Source of the DNA: Marinobacter caseinilyticus
Lineage (GTDB): Bacteria > Pseudomonadota > Gammaproteobacteria > Pseudomonadales > Oleiphilaceae
Direction: 5' to 3'
DNA: 64,000 nucleotides
NCBI RefSeq assembly: GCF_011074955.1
Contig: NZ_WUQJ01000011.1
Coordinates: 62,001 to 126,000 of the forward strand
The notes beneath the pieces are model-generated. The model searched no databases. It saw nothing but the letters and a program-made list of their open reading frames with translations, and was not told the DNA's origin. The position numbers were made by a program, and so were the translations under genes. This document shows, piece by piece, positions 26,339 to 35,831 of the stretch (positions are counted from its first letter, which is position 1; each line of letters starts with the position of its first letter).

Positions 26339-29300
26339 TTAGATATTGCGTTGGTCGGGATAATGTTCCGCCCTGTCATTATTGTCAATGACCGCTCCGG
26401 CGCCGGTTTCACGGCTGTTGCGGCCAATCCGGGCCGCAATGTCTTCGATGAGGGAGAGCAGCACCGGCACCACCAACAGGATGAGAAAGGTGCCGACCGC
26501 CAGCCCAAACGCGATGCTGGCTGCCATGGGAATCAGGAACTGTGCCTGCAGTGAGGTTTCAAACAGCAGCGGCAGCAACCCGCTGATGGTGGTCAGTGAA
26601 GTTAGCAAGACGGCCCTCAGACGCTGGCAGGATGCCTCAACCAGTGCCTCGCGGACTGGCATGCCCTCTTCCCGGAGCTCCTTGTAGAAGGTCACCAGGA
26701 TGATGGAGTCGTTTATCACAATGCCCGACAGGCCAAACATGCCGAACAGCGATAGGATGGTCAGGTCGATGCCCAGCATCAGGTGCCCCAGCACGGCTCC
26801 GCACAGCCCAAAGGGGATGGCGATCATCACCGCAATGGGCCAGCTGTAAGCCCCGAAAACCCACGCAAGAATGATGTAAATCATCGCCAGACCGATCAGC
26901 GCACCGGATTTCATGTCGCTACTGGTTTCGCGCTGTTCTTCGGCTTTGCCCTTGAAGGTGGCCTCGATACCGTACTGGCTTAGAATCGCCGGCAAGGTGT
27001 CCTGCTGCAGATCGCTGATGACCTGGTTGGCGTTGGTCACCGAGGAGTCAACATCGGCGGTCACGCTGACCCCAAGCTGGCCGTTGGTATGGCGCAGTAG
27101 GGCCAGCCCGCGCCGTGATTCGAGGCGGATAATGTTCTCCAACGGGGCGGTGTCGCCGGAGGGCGTGACGATGGGCAGGCTGTCGAGCGTCCGCTGCAGC
27201 TCGCGCTCGGCCTTGGGCAGCAGGATGCGCACCTCAACTTCGTCGTGGGCATCGTAGAATACCTGCAACAACTGACCGTCCAGGGCGGCCCGCATCTGGC
27301 GCCCGACGTCTTCAATGTTCAGGCCAACGGATTGGGCCAGCGGCGTGAGGGTGAACAGGTACTGCTGCTTGCCCCAGGGCAGGTCGTCCAGAATGTCGGT
27401 GACACCCTCATAGTTACGCAGTTCGCTTTTGATGGCTTCGGCCGCGCTTTTGAGGGTATCGGCTCCGGCGCCGGTCAGGAAAATATCCAGCGGTTTGCCT
27501 GGGGGACCGCCTTGCGGGCTGGTGATGGACAATTGTTCGATACCGGCCAGTTCGGGCAGATTGTCGCGCCAGGCTTTGATGAACTCCGGGTTTCGCACCT
27601 CGCGGGCATCCGGTGTCACCAGCTCCACGGAGACCATGGCGTACTGTTCGCCCCGCTCGATGCTGGTGCCGCCGTTAAACGAGCCCTGGTTCAGTTGCAA
27701 CAGAGCCACTTCGACCAGATCCTCGTCCGGTTTAAGCGCATCGTTAACTGCCCACAGGGCCTCTTCCATCCTGCGCCCGTAGGCCTTGACGTCCGACGGC
27801 GGCGTGCCGGCGGCAAATTTGACGCTGGCGACGATGCGGGAGGTTTCGGGCGTAGGGAAAAACGTGAAGCGGACGTGGCCGGTCGCCACCAGCGACATGC
27901 TGAGCGCCAGGGCGCAGGCGGTGCCCACCAGCACGATGGTGCGATTGTTCAGGCTCCACTCGGCCATGGGACGAAACTGCCGGTCGCGGAAGTAGCTAAA
28001 GCCGGCGTCCAGTTTCTGCCGCGCGCGCCCAGGCGTCCGATGGTGGTTCTTGTGGAAACTGGAGCGCAGGTGGCCGGGTAAGATCAGGAAGCTCTCAACC
28101 AGCGACGCCACGATCACGCAGATCACCACGAATGGGATGTCCCGCAGAATCTGACCGATGATGCCACTCACCAGCATCAGTGGCAGGAATGCGGCAATGG
28201 TTGTCAGCGACGAGCTCATGACCGGCACCAGCATGCGCCGGGCACCGCCCTCGGCCGCCTCCAGCGAGTGTTCACCCTTCTGGTAGTGGGTCATGGCGTC
28301 TTCGGCCACCACAATGGCATCGTCAACGATGATGCCGAGCGCCATGATCAGCGCGAACAGGCTGATCATGTTGATGCTGCCACCGTTGAGCCAGAGCACG
28401 GCAAGTGCCCCCATAAAGGAAATCGGGATGCCGGCCGCCACCCAGAAGGCGATCCGGCCATTGAGGAAGACAAACAGGATGCCCACCACCAGCATCAGGC
28501 CGCCGATGCCGTTCTTCAGCAGCAGGTTGATGCGGTCCAGAATCAGCTCGTACTGCTCGTCGAAGGTGATGAGCTGCATGCCGGACGGCAGGTCCTGGCG
28601 CGTTGTATCCAGCCACTTGGACATGATTTCCGCGGCTTTCAGTGCGTCGGAGGATTCGGTGCGCTGGAGTTTCATCAGCACCGCCGGTTGGCCCTGATAA
28701 TAGATCTCGACGCTGTTGTCCTTGGGGCGTAACTGAACATCGGCGATATCGCCCAAAGTCAGACGCCGGCCGTCGGCGGTGGTCATAACGGGCATGCGGG
28801 CAAAATCGTCGGCGCTGCGGCCTTTTTCCAGGCTGCGGATTTCCCGAACCGACTCTTCTTCGCCCACGGTTCCGGCCGGAATGTCCTGGCTTTGCCGGAT
28901 GATCCGCTGGCCGAGGGTGGGCAGGTCCATGCCGAGCGCCGAAATCATGGGGCTGGCCACCTCGATGGCAATTTCACGCTCGGGCAGCCCGGTCAGGTCG
29001 ACCTTGGCAATGCCCAGGTCCAGCAATTCCTGTTCAAAACGGTAGGCCATGGGGCGCAACGCTTCGAGCCGGGCCGGACCGGTCAGGACAACGGTGGCGA
29101 CGGACTCATTACGGACAATCTTGCTGATCTCCGGGCGCTCGGCGTCCGATGGCAGGTTGCGTACCAGGGAGACAAATTCGTTGACCTGGTCGAGGGCGAT
29201 GCCCATGTCAGACTGTTCCTGGTACTCCACCACAATGCTGCTAAAGCCCCGGGACGAGGTTGACCGCATCTCCTTGACGTTATCGAGGTTGCGCAACTCC

Positions 29301-29533
29301 TGCTCCAGCGGGGTGGTGATGGAGCGCGCCACGTCTTCCGCGCTGGCGCCGGGCCAGACCACCCGGACCGTGATGTAGTCGAGCGCGAAGTTGGGGAAAA
29401 ACTGACGGTTCAGATTGCTCAGGGAGTAGATCCCGGCCAGGATCAGGATCAACATCAGCAGGTTGGCCGCCACCCGGTGTTGGGCAAACCGGCCAATAAT
29501 GTCTTCGCGGTGCGGAACCGGGCCCAGGGTCAT
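26339..29533 (-). CDS. RND efflux pump, inner-membrane transporter (AcrB/HAE1-like)
   Basis: A 1064-residue RND permease with two large periplasmic loops and about 12 helices. The helix-4 proton-relay motif is present as LGIIVDDAIVVAEDAM with both Asp residues. IRPLxx-type opening (RVVWPGASAEDVARSITTPLEQEL) and the C-terminal IVINDSIILVTF segment are standard. It overlaps the adaptor gene by 4 nt (ATGA), so the two form one unit. Substrates could be drugs, detergents or other hydrophobic compounds. No outer-membrane channel gene is next to it, so it must borrow one. Confidence 0.93.
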   Translation of the reverse strand: MTLGPVPHREDIIGRFAQHRVAANLLMLILILAGIYSLSNLNRQFFPNFALDYITVRVVWPGASAEDVARSITTPLEQELRNLDNVKEMRSTSSRGFSSIVVEYQEQSDMGIALDQVNEFVSLVRNLPSDAERPEISKIVRNESVATVVLTGPARLEALRPMAYRFEQELLDLGIAKVDLTGLPEREIAIEVASPMISALGMDLPTLGQRIIRQSQDIPAGTVGEEESVREIRSLEKGRSADDFARMPVMTTADGRRLTLGDIADVQLRPKDNSVEIYYQGQPAVLMKLQRTESSDALKAAEIMSKWLDTTRQDLPSGMQLITFDEQYELILDRINLLLKNGIGGLMLVVGILFVFLNGRIAFWVAAGIPISFMGALAVLWLNGGSINMISLFALIMALGIIVDDAIVVAEDAMTHYQKGEHSLEAAEGGARRMLVPVMSSSLTTIAAFLPLMLVSGIIGQILRDIPFVVICVIVASLVESFLILPGHLRSSFHKNHHRTPGRARQKLDAGFSYFRDRQFRPMAEWSLNNRTIVLVGTACALALSMSLVATGHVRFTFFPTPETSRIVASVKFAAGTPPSDVKAYGRRMEEALWAVNDALKPDEDLVEVALLQLNQGSFNGGTSIERGEQYAMVSVELVTPDAREVRNPEFIKAWRDNLPELAGIEQLSITSPQGGPPGKPLDIFLTGAGADTLKSAAEAIKSELRNYEGVTDILDDLPWGKQQYLFTLTPLAQSVGLNIEDVGRQMRAALDGQLLQVFYDAHDEVEVRILLPKAERELQRTLDSLPIVTPSGDTAPLENIIRLESRRGLALLRHTNGQLGVSVTADVDSSVTNANQVISDLQQDTLPAILSQYGIEATFKGKAEEQRETSSDMKSGALIGLAMIYIILAWVFGAYSWPIAVMIAIPFGLCGAVLGHLMLGIDLTILSLFGMFGLSGIVINDSIILVTFYKELREEGMPVREALVEASCQRLRAVLLTSLTTISGLLPLLFETSLQAQFLIPMAASIAFGLAVGTFLILLVVPVLLSLIEDIAARIGRNSRETGAGAVIDNNDRAEHYPDQRNI

Positions 29534-30798
29534 GCGTCCGGCCCCGGCGTTACGACATCAACCTTGAGACCATTGATTGCATTGGGCAGTTGGGTGGAAA
29601 GCACCTGGTCACCGTTGTCCAACTGGGCAGATTGCACCAGCAGGCGTTGCTGGCCGTTCTCGAAACGATCCCCCACCCGCGTCACCTGAAGGGATTCCAG
29701 CCGGTCTCCGGCAATGCGGTAAACCGTCGCTTCATCGTACAACGCCGACACTGGCAATGAGAACACCCGGGACCGGGGAGAAAGATCCAGGAGCAGGTCC
29801 AGCGTCCGGTTCAGGGCCGCGGGAGGCTGGGCGCCGACGAACCGGAACAGGCCGTCGACGCCACCGGCGCCGGCATTCACCTGACCGCTCAGGCGGGCGA
29901 GTTCGAGCGTGTAGGTCTGGCCGGCAATCTGTGTGGCAGCGCTCAGTGGTTGGCTGGCGGCCAATGTCTGTGCGGCATCCTGGGTCCAGCGCATGGGCAG
30001 TTGCGCCCGGACTTCCAGTTGGTCGATGGCGTAGAGGCTCACCAGTGGCTCACCGGCCCGAACCCGTTCCCCGGGGCTGACCTCAATGCCGGTAATCACG
30101 CCGTCAAAGGGAGCCTTGATGGCGGTGCGTTCAAGGTCCAGCCGGGCCTGTTTCAGCAGCGAGTTCGCCCGCTGCAGCCGGGCCTCAAGGGATTGCATCT
30201 GGCTTTTGTGGTTGGCGACCGCCAACTCCCGGCTGATCAGCGACAGCTCCGCGGTTTGCAAGCTCTGGCGGGCCTGGTCGGTGCGGGATTGGCTGGTCAG
30301 GTTGGACGCCACCAGCTGCTGTTCGCGCTCCAGCGCACGACGGGCAATCTCGACCAGCGCCTCTTCTCGTTGCAAGAATCGCTGGTCGGCTTTGTACTGG
30401 TTTTGCTCACTGGCGCGCTGGGCCTGCAGTTCGGCGACATCGGCTTCGCGCTGGGCAACCAGCAGCGCCACTTCCGACTCGTCCAGTTGCACGATGATGT
30501 CGCCGGTGTTGACCGGTTTACCCTCCAGCACCGGTATGGCGGCGACATCCGCCGTCACGGCCGACGTGAGTGTTGAACGGAAGGGGGTTTCAACCCGGCC
30601 CAGCAGGCGTAACTGGGGTGCCCGTGCGGCTGCCTCCAAAGTCACCGTGCGGACCGGCCAGGAGCGCTCTTTTGCCTGGGACTCCGGCGGCTCCGGCTTG
30701 AGCGCACTGAATAGCCAGATCATGGCGACCGTCACCAGAATCAGCGCCAGTGGAATCAGGAAAAATTTGGCAATATGTTTCAGCCGGGTACGGGTCAC
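29530..30798 (-). CDS. RND efflux periplasmic adaptor (membrane fusion protein)
   Basis: A 422-residue adaptor. An uncleaved N-terminal membrane helix (FFLIPLALILVTVAMIWLFSAL) replaces the lipoprotein signal found in some relatives. Next are a biotinyl-lipoyl-like half (VLEGKPVNTGDIIVQLDESE), a long coiled-coil hairpin (about 110-215), and the second lipoyl half IKAPFDGVITGIEVSPGERVRAGEPL. Beta-barrel domains follow. It is the first gene of the pump operon. Confidence 0.92.
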   Translation of the reverse strand: MTRTRLKHIAKFFLIPLALILVTVAMIWLFSALKPEPPESQAKERSWPVRTVTLEAAARAPQLRLLGRVETPFRSTLTSAVTADVAAIPVLEGKPVNTGDIIVQLDESEVALLVAQREADVAELQAQRASEQNQYKADQRFLQREEALVEIARRALEREQQLVASNLTSQSRTDQARQSLQTAELSLISRELAVANHKSQMQSLEARLQRANSLLKQARLDLERTAIKAPFDGVITGIEVSPGERVRAGEPLVSLYAIDQLEVRAQLPMRWTQDAAQTLAASQPLSAATQIAGQTYTLELARLSGQVNAGAGGVDGLFRFVGAQPPAALNRTLDLLLDLSPRSRVFSLPVSALYDEATVYRIAGDRLESLQVTRVGDRFENGQQRLLVQSAQLDNGDQVLSTQLPNAINGLKVDVVTPGPDA

Positions 30799-30822
30799 GG
30801 GTCGATCTCTTATTAGTATGGT

Positions 30823-31566
30823 TTATTTTGTTGCCGGTTGGCCGTCGCCCCAAAGCCACTGACAGACCGCTAACGCCGCTACCGGAGCAGTCTCAGTGCG
30901 CAATACCCGGGGGCCCAGTGCCGCTGGCAAAAACCCAGCAGCCTCTGCAGTACGAATTTCATCCTCGGTCAGCCCACCTTCCGGGCCAATCATCAACGCC
31001 AGGTGGCCGGGTTGTGACAGCGTCGCCAGTGACCGTGCCGTGCGGTGATGGAGAACCAGCTTCAAATCGCAGGCGGTGGTTTGCCGATACCAGTCCTCCA
31101 ATGTGGCTACCGCTGCGATTTCCGGTACCACCGCGCGCCCGCATTGCTCCGCCGCACTGATCGCGACTGACTGCCAGTGACGAACACGTTTGTCCTCGCG
31201 GTCGCCCTTCAGGCGCACTTCACAACGTTCGCTGACCAGCGGCACGATTCGGGAGACGCCCATTTCGACACTTTTCTGAATCGCATAATCCATCCGGTCG
31301 CCCTTCGACAGCACTTGCCCCAGCACGATCTTCAGGGGCGATTCCAGGTGGTTGTCGTGCGGCGGGCCGATCAGCACCTGGACGGTTTTTTTTCCGACGT
31401 CGCCAATCGCGGCCGGGTAATCGTAACCGTCACCGTTAAACAGACTCAGGGGTTGCCCCGGCTGCATACGCAACACCTTACCCACGTGTTGGGCAGCGCC
31501 GTCATCGAGGTAGGCGGTGTCACCGTCGTTCAGGGCGATGGGGGTATAAATACGGGGTATGCGCAT
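30823..31566 (-). CDS. rsmE: 16S rRNA (uracil(1498)-N(3))-methyltransferase RsmE
   Basis: A 247-residue SPOUT methyltransferase that makes m3U1498 in 16S rRNA in the small subunit. An N-terminal PUA-like domain is followed by the knotted SAM-binding domain with LALMIGPEGGLTEDEI and LGPRVLRTETAPVAAL, the RsmE trefoil-knot signature. It lies 6 nt behind bioA and is probably co-transcribed with it. Confidence 0.94.
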   Translation of the reverse strand: MRIPRIYTPIALNDGDTAYLDDGAAQHVGKVLRMQPGQPLSLFNGDGYDYPAAIGDVGKKTVQVLIGPPHDNHLESPLKIVLGQVLSKGDRMDYAIQKSVEMGVSRIVPLVSERCEVRLKGDREDKRVRHWQSVAISAAEQCGRAVVPEIAAVATLEDWYRQTTACDLKLVLHHRTARSLATLSQPGHLALMIGPEGGLTEDEIRTAEAAGFLPAALGPRVLRTETAPVAALAVCQWLWGDGQPATK

Positions 31567-31572
31567 ACCAAA

Positions 31573-32922
31573 TCAGTCCTTAACGGCGATCTCGATACCT
31601 TCGGTTGCCACCTGGGCCAGGTGTCGGATCTGTTCCTGAGTGATGACGTAAGGTGGCATGAAGTAAATCACATTGCCGAGGGGTCGCAACAGCGCCTGTC
31701 GCGTCAGCGAATGCTGATACACCCGCAAGCCACGTCGCTCCTGCCAGGGGAACGGCGTCTTGGTGGCCCGGTCTTTGACCATCTCAATCGCCAGTGTCAT
31801 GCCGTGTTGGCGAATGTCGCCGACATTGGGATGGTCCGCCAGATGCGCGACTGAGTCGGCCATACAGGTCGACAACACCCGGTTGTTTTCAATCACCCGA
31901 TCGTCCCGGAATATGTCCAGCGTTGCCAGTGCCACGGCGCAGCCAATGGGGTTGCCGGTGTAACTGTGGGAATGCAAAAAAGCGCGCATGGTTTCATAGT
32001 CATCGTAAAAGGCCTGATAGACGTTCTCGGTCGTGAGCACCACGGACAGTGGCAGATAACCGGCGGTCAAACCCTTCGACAGACACATGAAGTCGGGAGT
32101 AATGCCCGACTGCTCGCAGGCAAACAGGGTGCCGGTGCGGCCAAAGCCCACGGCAATTTCGTCGGCGATCAGGTGCACGCCATAGCGGTTGCAGGCTTCG
32201 CGGAGTTTGGTGTGGTAGATCGGGTGGTGCATCCGCATGCCGCCGGCGCATTGAATCAACGGCTCAACGATGACCGCGCAGATCTCCTCATGCTGGTCGG
32301 CAAGGATGCGCTCCATCGCTTCAAACTGGCGCAGCGCGTAATCTTCCTCGGTCTCACCGGGTTCGCGATTGTAGGCGTCGGGGGAGGGCGCGGTGATCAC
32401 TTCCATCAACAACGGCTGGTAGGTGTCTTTGTAGAGCGCCACGTCGCCCAGGGCGAGCGCGCCCAAGGTTTCGCCATGATAGCTGTTGCCGAGATTGACG
32501 AAGTTTTTCTTGCCCGGCTTGCCGTGGTTTTTCCAGTAGTGGTAGCTCATCTTGAGCGCAGCTTCGACGGCGGATGAGCCATTGTCGGCGTAAAAACACT
32601 TGCTCAGCCCGTCCGGTGTGAGCTCAATCAGCCGCTCAGACAGGTTGACCACCGGTTCGTGGCTGAAACCGGCAAGAATTACGTGCTCCAACTGGTCGAT
32701 CTGGTCGCGAATGGCGCCATTGATGCGGGGGTTGGCGTGGCCGAACAGGTTGACCCACCAGGAGCTGACCGCATCGATGTAGCGATTCTGTTCAAAGTCT
32801 TCCAGCCACACACCCTCGCCCCGCTTGATGGGGATCAATGGCAGGCTTTCGTGGTCTTTCATCTGGGTGCAAGGGTGCCAGACTGACTTTAAATCTCTCG
32901 CGACTAGATCTGCGTTGCGCAT
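31573..32922 (-). CDS. bioA: Adenosylmethionine-8-amino-7-oxononanoate aminotransferase
   Basis: A PLP-dependent class III aminotransferase of biotin synthesis (449 residues) that converts KAPA to DAPA with SAM as amino donor. SVWHPCTQMKDHES at the N-terminus is specific for BioA, as are SSWWVNLFGHANP and HSYTGNPIGCAVA. The Schiff-base Lys lies in FMCLSKGLTAGYLPLS. ATG 32922 has AGGAGA at proper spacing; the frame's earlier start is not supported. No BirA operator of the E. coli type is visible upstream. Other bio genes are not in this window. Confidence 0.95.
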   Translation of the reverse strand: MRNADLVARDLKSVWHPCTQMKDHESLPLIPIKRGEGVWLEDFEQNRYIDAVSSWWVNLFGHANPRINGAIRDQIDQLEHVILAGFSHEPVVNLSERLIELTPDGLSKCFYADNGSSAVEAALKMSYHYWKNHGKPGKKNFVNLGNSYHGETLGALALGDVALYKDTYQPLLMEVITAPSPDAYNREPGETEEDYALRQFEAMERILADQHEEICAVIVEPLIQCAGGMRMHHPIYHTKLREACNRYGVHLIADEIAVGFGRTGTLFACEQSGITPDFMCLSKGLTAGYLPLSVVLTTENVYQAFYDDYETMRAFLHSHSYTGNPIGCAVALATLDIFRDDRVIENNRVLSTCMADSVAHLADHPNVGDIRQHGMTLAIEMVKDRATKTPFPWQERRGLRVYQHSLTRQALLRPLGNVIYFMPPYVITQEQIRHLAQVATEGIEIAVKD

Positions 32923-33306
32923 GCTTGTCTCTCCTGTCTTCCCAATGCGGGCAATATAGGGATGGGCTTTGAAAGCGGGCACCTATGATACTGGTGTGAG
33001 GCCCCGACGCGCCAGTCTGACCGGCCACTGTCTGGCATCTTGGCCGTCAGGGTGTGACCTGACGGCCAATGCAGAGCACCGGAGACCACGTCACATCCGA
33101 CGGCATCTCAACGGAGCGCGGCTACTCGCCGATCGTGCGTTGTGACCGTCCTGTTATGGGTAAAACGTGGCGCGCTTTCCGGGGACGGGGCCGCGGGAGA
33201 AAATTGACAAGGAAACCCATGGGACACGGGCATTGCTGTCCTGGTTCATAGGGGGGCATGCGGGGATAGAACGAACCCGGCCGTCGCAGACGACCGGGTT
33301 CAGATC
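32923..33306. other. 384-nt intergenic region with two hairpins
   Basis: The region contains the bioA promoter area, then a perfect 12-bp inverted repeat TTGGCCGTCAGG/CCTGACGGCCAA with a 6-nt loop (33040-33069), without a T run. After a stretch of about 200 nt with no convincing gene comes the terminator of the amino-acid ABC operon (33274-33300). I see no small gene with a ribosome site here. Confidence 0.55.
33274..33300 (-). terminator. Hairpin downstream of the amino-acid ABC operon
   Basis: A 12-bp stem, AACCCGGCCGTC with GACGACCGGGTT (one mismatch), and a 3-nt loop lie just past the ATPase stop. Only a weak T run follows on the minus strand (CGTTCT), so termination strength is uncertain. 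Confidence 0.6.
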
Positions 33307-34053
33307 TCAGTGCTTGAGCACCCGGGACAAAAAGGACTGGGTACGTTCATTCTGAGGGTTATCGAACACCGCCTCAGGCTTGCCTTCCTCGACAATCTGG
33401 CCCTCGTGAATGTAGATCACCCGGTCGGCCACTTCGCGGGCAAAGCCCATTTCGTGGGTGACGACCATCATGGTCATACCTTCTTTGGCCAGTTCCCGCA
33501 TCACGTCCAACACTTCGCCGATCATTTCCGGATCGAGTGCCGAGGTGGGTTCATCAAACAGCATCAGCCGTGGCTCCATCGCCAAGGCCCGGGCGATTGC
33601 AACGCGCTGCTGCTGGCCACCGGACAGTTGGGACGGGTACTTGTCAGCCTGGCTGCCAATGCCAACACGATCCAGCAATTTTTTGGCCGTGCCGGCGGCG
33701 GTTGCAGCGTCGGTTGCCTTGACCTTCATCGGGGCCAGCATAATATTCCTTTGCACCGTCAGGTGAGGGAACAGGTTGAATTGCTGGAACACCATGCCGA
33801 CTTCCTTGCGGATGGTTGCCAGGGCCTTCGGATTGCTGCCTTTCGGTGCCAGGTGTTCACCATCGACCGTCAACTGGCCGGACTCATACTCTTCGAGGCC
33901 ATTCACACAGCGGATCAGGGTGGATTTGCCGGAACCACTGGCGCCAATGATCACCACCACCTCGCCTTGCTCAACCGTGAGGTCGATGTCTTTCAGCACA
34001 TGCAGGTCGCCAAAGTATTTGTTGAGGCCCTGCATTGTTACGATATTCGTCAT
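33307..34053 (-). CDS. Polar amino-acid ABC transporter ATP-binding protein
   Basis: A 248-residue ATPase of the GlnQ/HisP type. Walker A is GASGSGKST, the signature [17 protein letters not shown], and Walker [16 protein letters not shown] with the following H-loop [14 protein letters not shown]. The [10 protein letters not shown] stretch is typical of polar amino-acid importers. It is the last gene of an operon after the permease (14 nt gap). Substrate is set by the binding protein and not known exactly; glutamine, arginine or related acids are likely. Confidence 0.92.
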   Translation of the reverse strand: MTNIVTMQGLNKYFGDLHVLKDIDLTVEQGEVVVIIGASGSGKSTLIRCVNGLEEYESGQLTVDGEHLAPKGSNPKALATIRKEVGMVFQQFNLFPHLTVQRNIMLAPMKVKATDAATAAGTAKKLLDRVGIGSQADKYPSQLSGGQQQRVAIARALAMEPRLMLFDEPTSALDPEMIGEVLDVMRELAKEGMTMMVVTHEMGFAREVADRVIYIHEGQIVEEGKPEAVFDNPQNERTQSFLSRVLKH

Positions 34054-34067
34054 CGGAGTCGCCCTCT

Positions 34068-34739
34068 TCAGGTAGATGCCAGGCCGCGTCGCTCAGCGTA
34101 ACGCAGCAGCAGGGACAGAGTCAGCGTGATGCTCAGGTACATGATCGCCACCACGAAATACACTTCAAAGGCGGTAAAGGTGTTGGCGATGTAGACCTGC
34201 CCCTGACGCACCAGTTCGCCGACGCCGATCACCGAGAACAGCGACGTATCCTTGATGCTGACGATGGCCTGATTGCCCAACGGCGGAATCATGCGTCGAA
34301 ACGCCTGAGGCCAGACGATGGACCAAAAGGTTTGCGGGCGCGACAGCCCCAGCGACAAGCCGGCTTCGGTTTGGCCCCGGTCGATGGATTGCACGCCACC
34401 GCGAACCACTTCCGAGATATAGGCACCGGAGTTGAGCGCAATGGCGGCGATGCCCGCGGTCAACGGGTCAATCGGTCCGCCGATCAAGTCGGGCAGACCG
34501 TAGAAAATGAACAATACCTGCACCAGAATGGGCGTGCCCCGAAATATTTCGATGTAGGTGGTCGCGGGCCAGCGCAAAAACCATTTTTTATTGATGCTGA
34601 GCAGGCCAAACAGAATGCCGAGGGCAAAACCGATGGCCAGGCCCCCGAAAGAGATTAACAGCGTGTAGGGTATGCCTTTGAGCAGAAACGGAATCGAGTC
34701 GATCGCCGCCTGCCAGTCAAACTGAAACTGGGACGCCAC
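34068..34739 (-). CDS. Polar amino-acid ABC transporter permease
   Basis: A 223-residue inner-membrane permease of the HisM/GlnP type with about five helices. The EAA loop reads [50 protein letters not shown] is the family motif of the N-terminal half. It probably works as a homodimer since only one permease gene is present. An attenuator-like hairpin precedes it. Confidence 0.92.
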   Translation of the reverse strand: MASQFQFDWQAAIDSIPFLLKGIPYTLLISFGGLAIGFALGILFGLLSINKKWFLRWPATTYIEIFRGTPILVQVLFIFYGLPDLIGGPIDPLTAGIAAIALNSGAYISEVVRGGVQSIDRGQTEAGLSLGLSRPQTFWSIVWPQAFRRMIPPLGNQAIVSIKDTSLFSVIGVGELVRQGQVYIANTFTAFEVYFVVAIMYLSITLTLSLLLRYAERRGLAST

Positions 34740-34768
34740 GGTTGGGATCTCCCTGCAGAAATAAGAAA

Positions 34769-34793
34769 CGCGCCGGAGTCAGGCTCCGGCGCG
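34769..34793 (-). terminator. Hairpin with U-rich tail between binding-protein and permease genes
   Basis: On the minus strand the stem CGCGCCGGAG/CTCCGGCGCG (10 bp, 5-nt loop) is followed by TTTCTTATTTC. It sits directly after the binding-protein stop. In many importers such hairpins terminate or stabilise most transcripts so that binding protein exceeds permease; that is the probable use here. Confidence 0.7.
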
Positions 34794-34809
34794 CAGGGTG
34801 GTGGGACAG

Positions 34810-35568
34810 TTACTTGGTTTCAGGCATGGATCCGAACCACTTTTCATAGATGGCCTTGTAGGTGCCATCGGCCTTTATTTCGGCGAGCGCCTTATTGACG
34901 TCATCGACCCACTCGCTGCCGTCTTTCAGGGCAATGCCGTACTGCTGACCCTCATACAGCTTGCCAATGGTGGTAACGCGACCTTCGCCTTTGGTGCGGG
35001 CAAAATAGCCCACGTTGGGGGCATCGTAGAACACCGCATCGACACTGCCGGACATTAAGGCCATATACATGTCAGCACTGCCTGGGTAAGGCGTGACACC
35101 GTCGTTTTTTGCGAGATTTTTGGTCAGGAAGTCATAGCTGGTGCTGCCAATCTTGGTGCCGATTTTCTTGCCTTCCAGATCCTTGAGTTCTTTGATGCTG
35201 TCATCCCCGACTCGGGTCAGGATGCGCAGACCGGAATCGTAGTAGGGGTCGGAAAAATCGACGATCTGCTCACGCTCTTCGGTTATGGTGATGCCGGCAA
35301 TGGCAATGTCCACGTTGCCAGTCTGGAGCGCGGGAATAATGCCGTTGAAATCCATGGTGTTGAGGTCGTACTCGAAGCCGGCACGCTTGGCGACTTCCGC
35401 GATGATTTCCATGTCAAAACCGATCATCTCACCGGTTTTCTGGTCCATCATCTCAAACGGAACGAAGCTTGGGTCGGTGACCACCCGCAGGGTTTCTGCG
35501 TTTAATGCGGTGGTGCTTACGGTCAGTGCAACAGCAGCCCCGAGGGTTTTTAGCCATTTGGTGTTCAT
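34810..35568 (-). CDS. Polar amino-acid ABC transporter, periplasmic binding protein
   Basis: A 252-residue SBP_bac_3 protein. The signal peptide MNTKWLKTLGAAVALTVSTTALNA is cleaved before ETLRVVTDP. FVPFEMMDQKTGEMIGFDMEI and MDFNGIIPALQTGNVDIAIAGITITEER are classic GlnH/HisJ-type motifs. An AAGGAG site precedes the ATG. It heads the operon with permease and ATPase. The family resemblance is to glutamine-binding GlnH, but the binding pocket cannot be assigned safely. Confidence 0.92.
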   Translation of the reverse strand: MNTKWLKTLGAAVALTVSTTALNAETLRVVTDPSFVPFEMMDQKTGEMIGFDMEIIAEVAKRAGFEYDLNTMDFNGIIPALQTGNVDIAIAGITITEEREQIVDFSDPYYDSGLRILTRVGDDSIKELKDLEGKKIGTKIGSTSYDFLTKNLAKNDGVTPYPGSADMYMALMSGSVDAVFYDAPNVGYFARTKGEGRVTTIGKLYEGQQYGIALKDGSEWVDDVNKALAEIKADGTYKAIYEKWFGSMPETK

Positions 35569-35782
35569 ACTGTCTCCTTGAGTTTTATCAATGGAACCTC
35601 TGGGTAGATATTCGCGAGGTTCTCAACCTGTTTGGGCAGCGTTTTGGCTACAACCCAACACGTTAGACTATGGTCGGTAAGGCGACCGGAAATCAAATTT
35701 TGGGCATTGGCGCAAAGTCGTATTGACGACTTTTCCGTGTCAGCCGCGATGCCCGGGCTGAAAGGTCGTGCGCACGATAAAA

Positions 35783-35812
35783 AAGGGGCTGCCTTCGAGA
35801 AGGTAGCCCCTT
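35783..35812 (-). terminator. Intrinsic terminator of the SAM-cycle genes, after metF
   Basis: On the minus strand AAGGGGCTACCTTC and GAAGGCAGCCCCTT form a 14-bp stem with one G-T pair, followed by TTTT. It lies about 20 nt beyond the metF stop. Confidence 0.9.
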
Positions 35813-35831
35813 GATCAAACCCGCTAGCCGG

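Noticed and set aside
32923..33039. BirA operator upstream of bioA
   Set aside because: No TTGTAAACC-type half-site pair found in either orientation.
33069..33251. Small plus-strand frame in the bioA-ABC intergenic region
   Set aside because: Basic low-quality sequence, no ribosome site, overlaps a hairpin; not credible as a gene.
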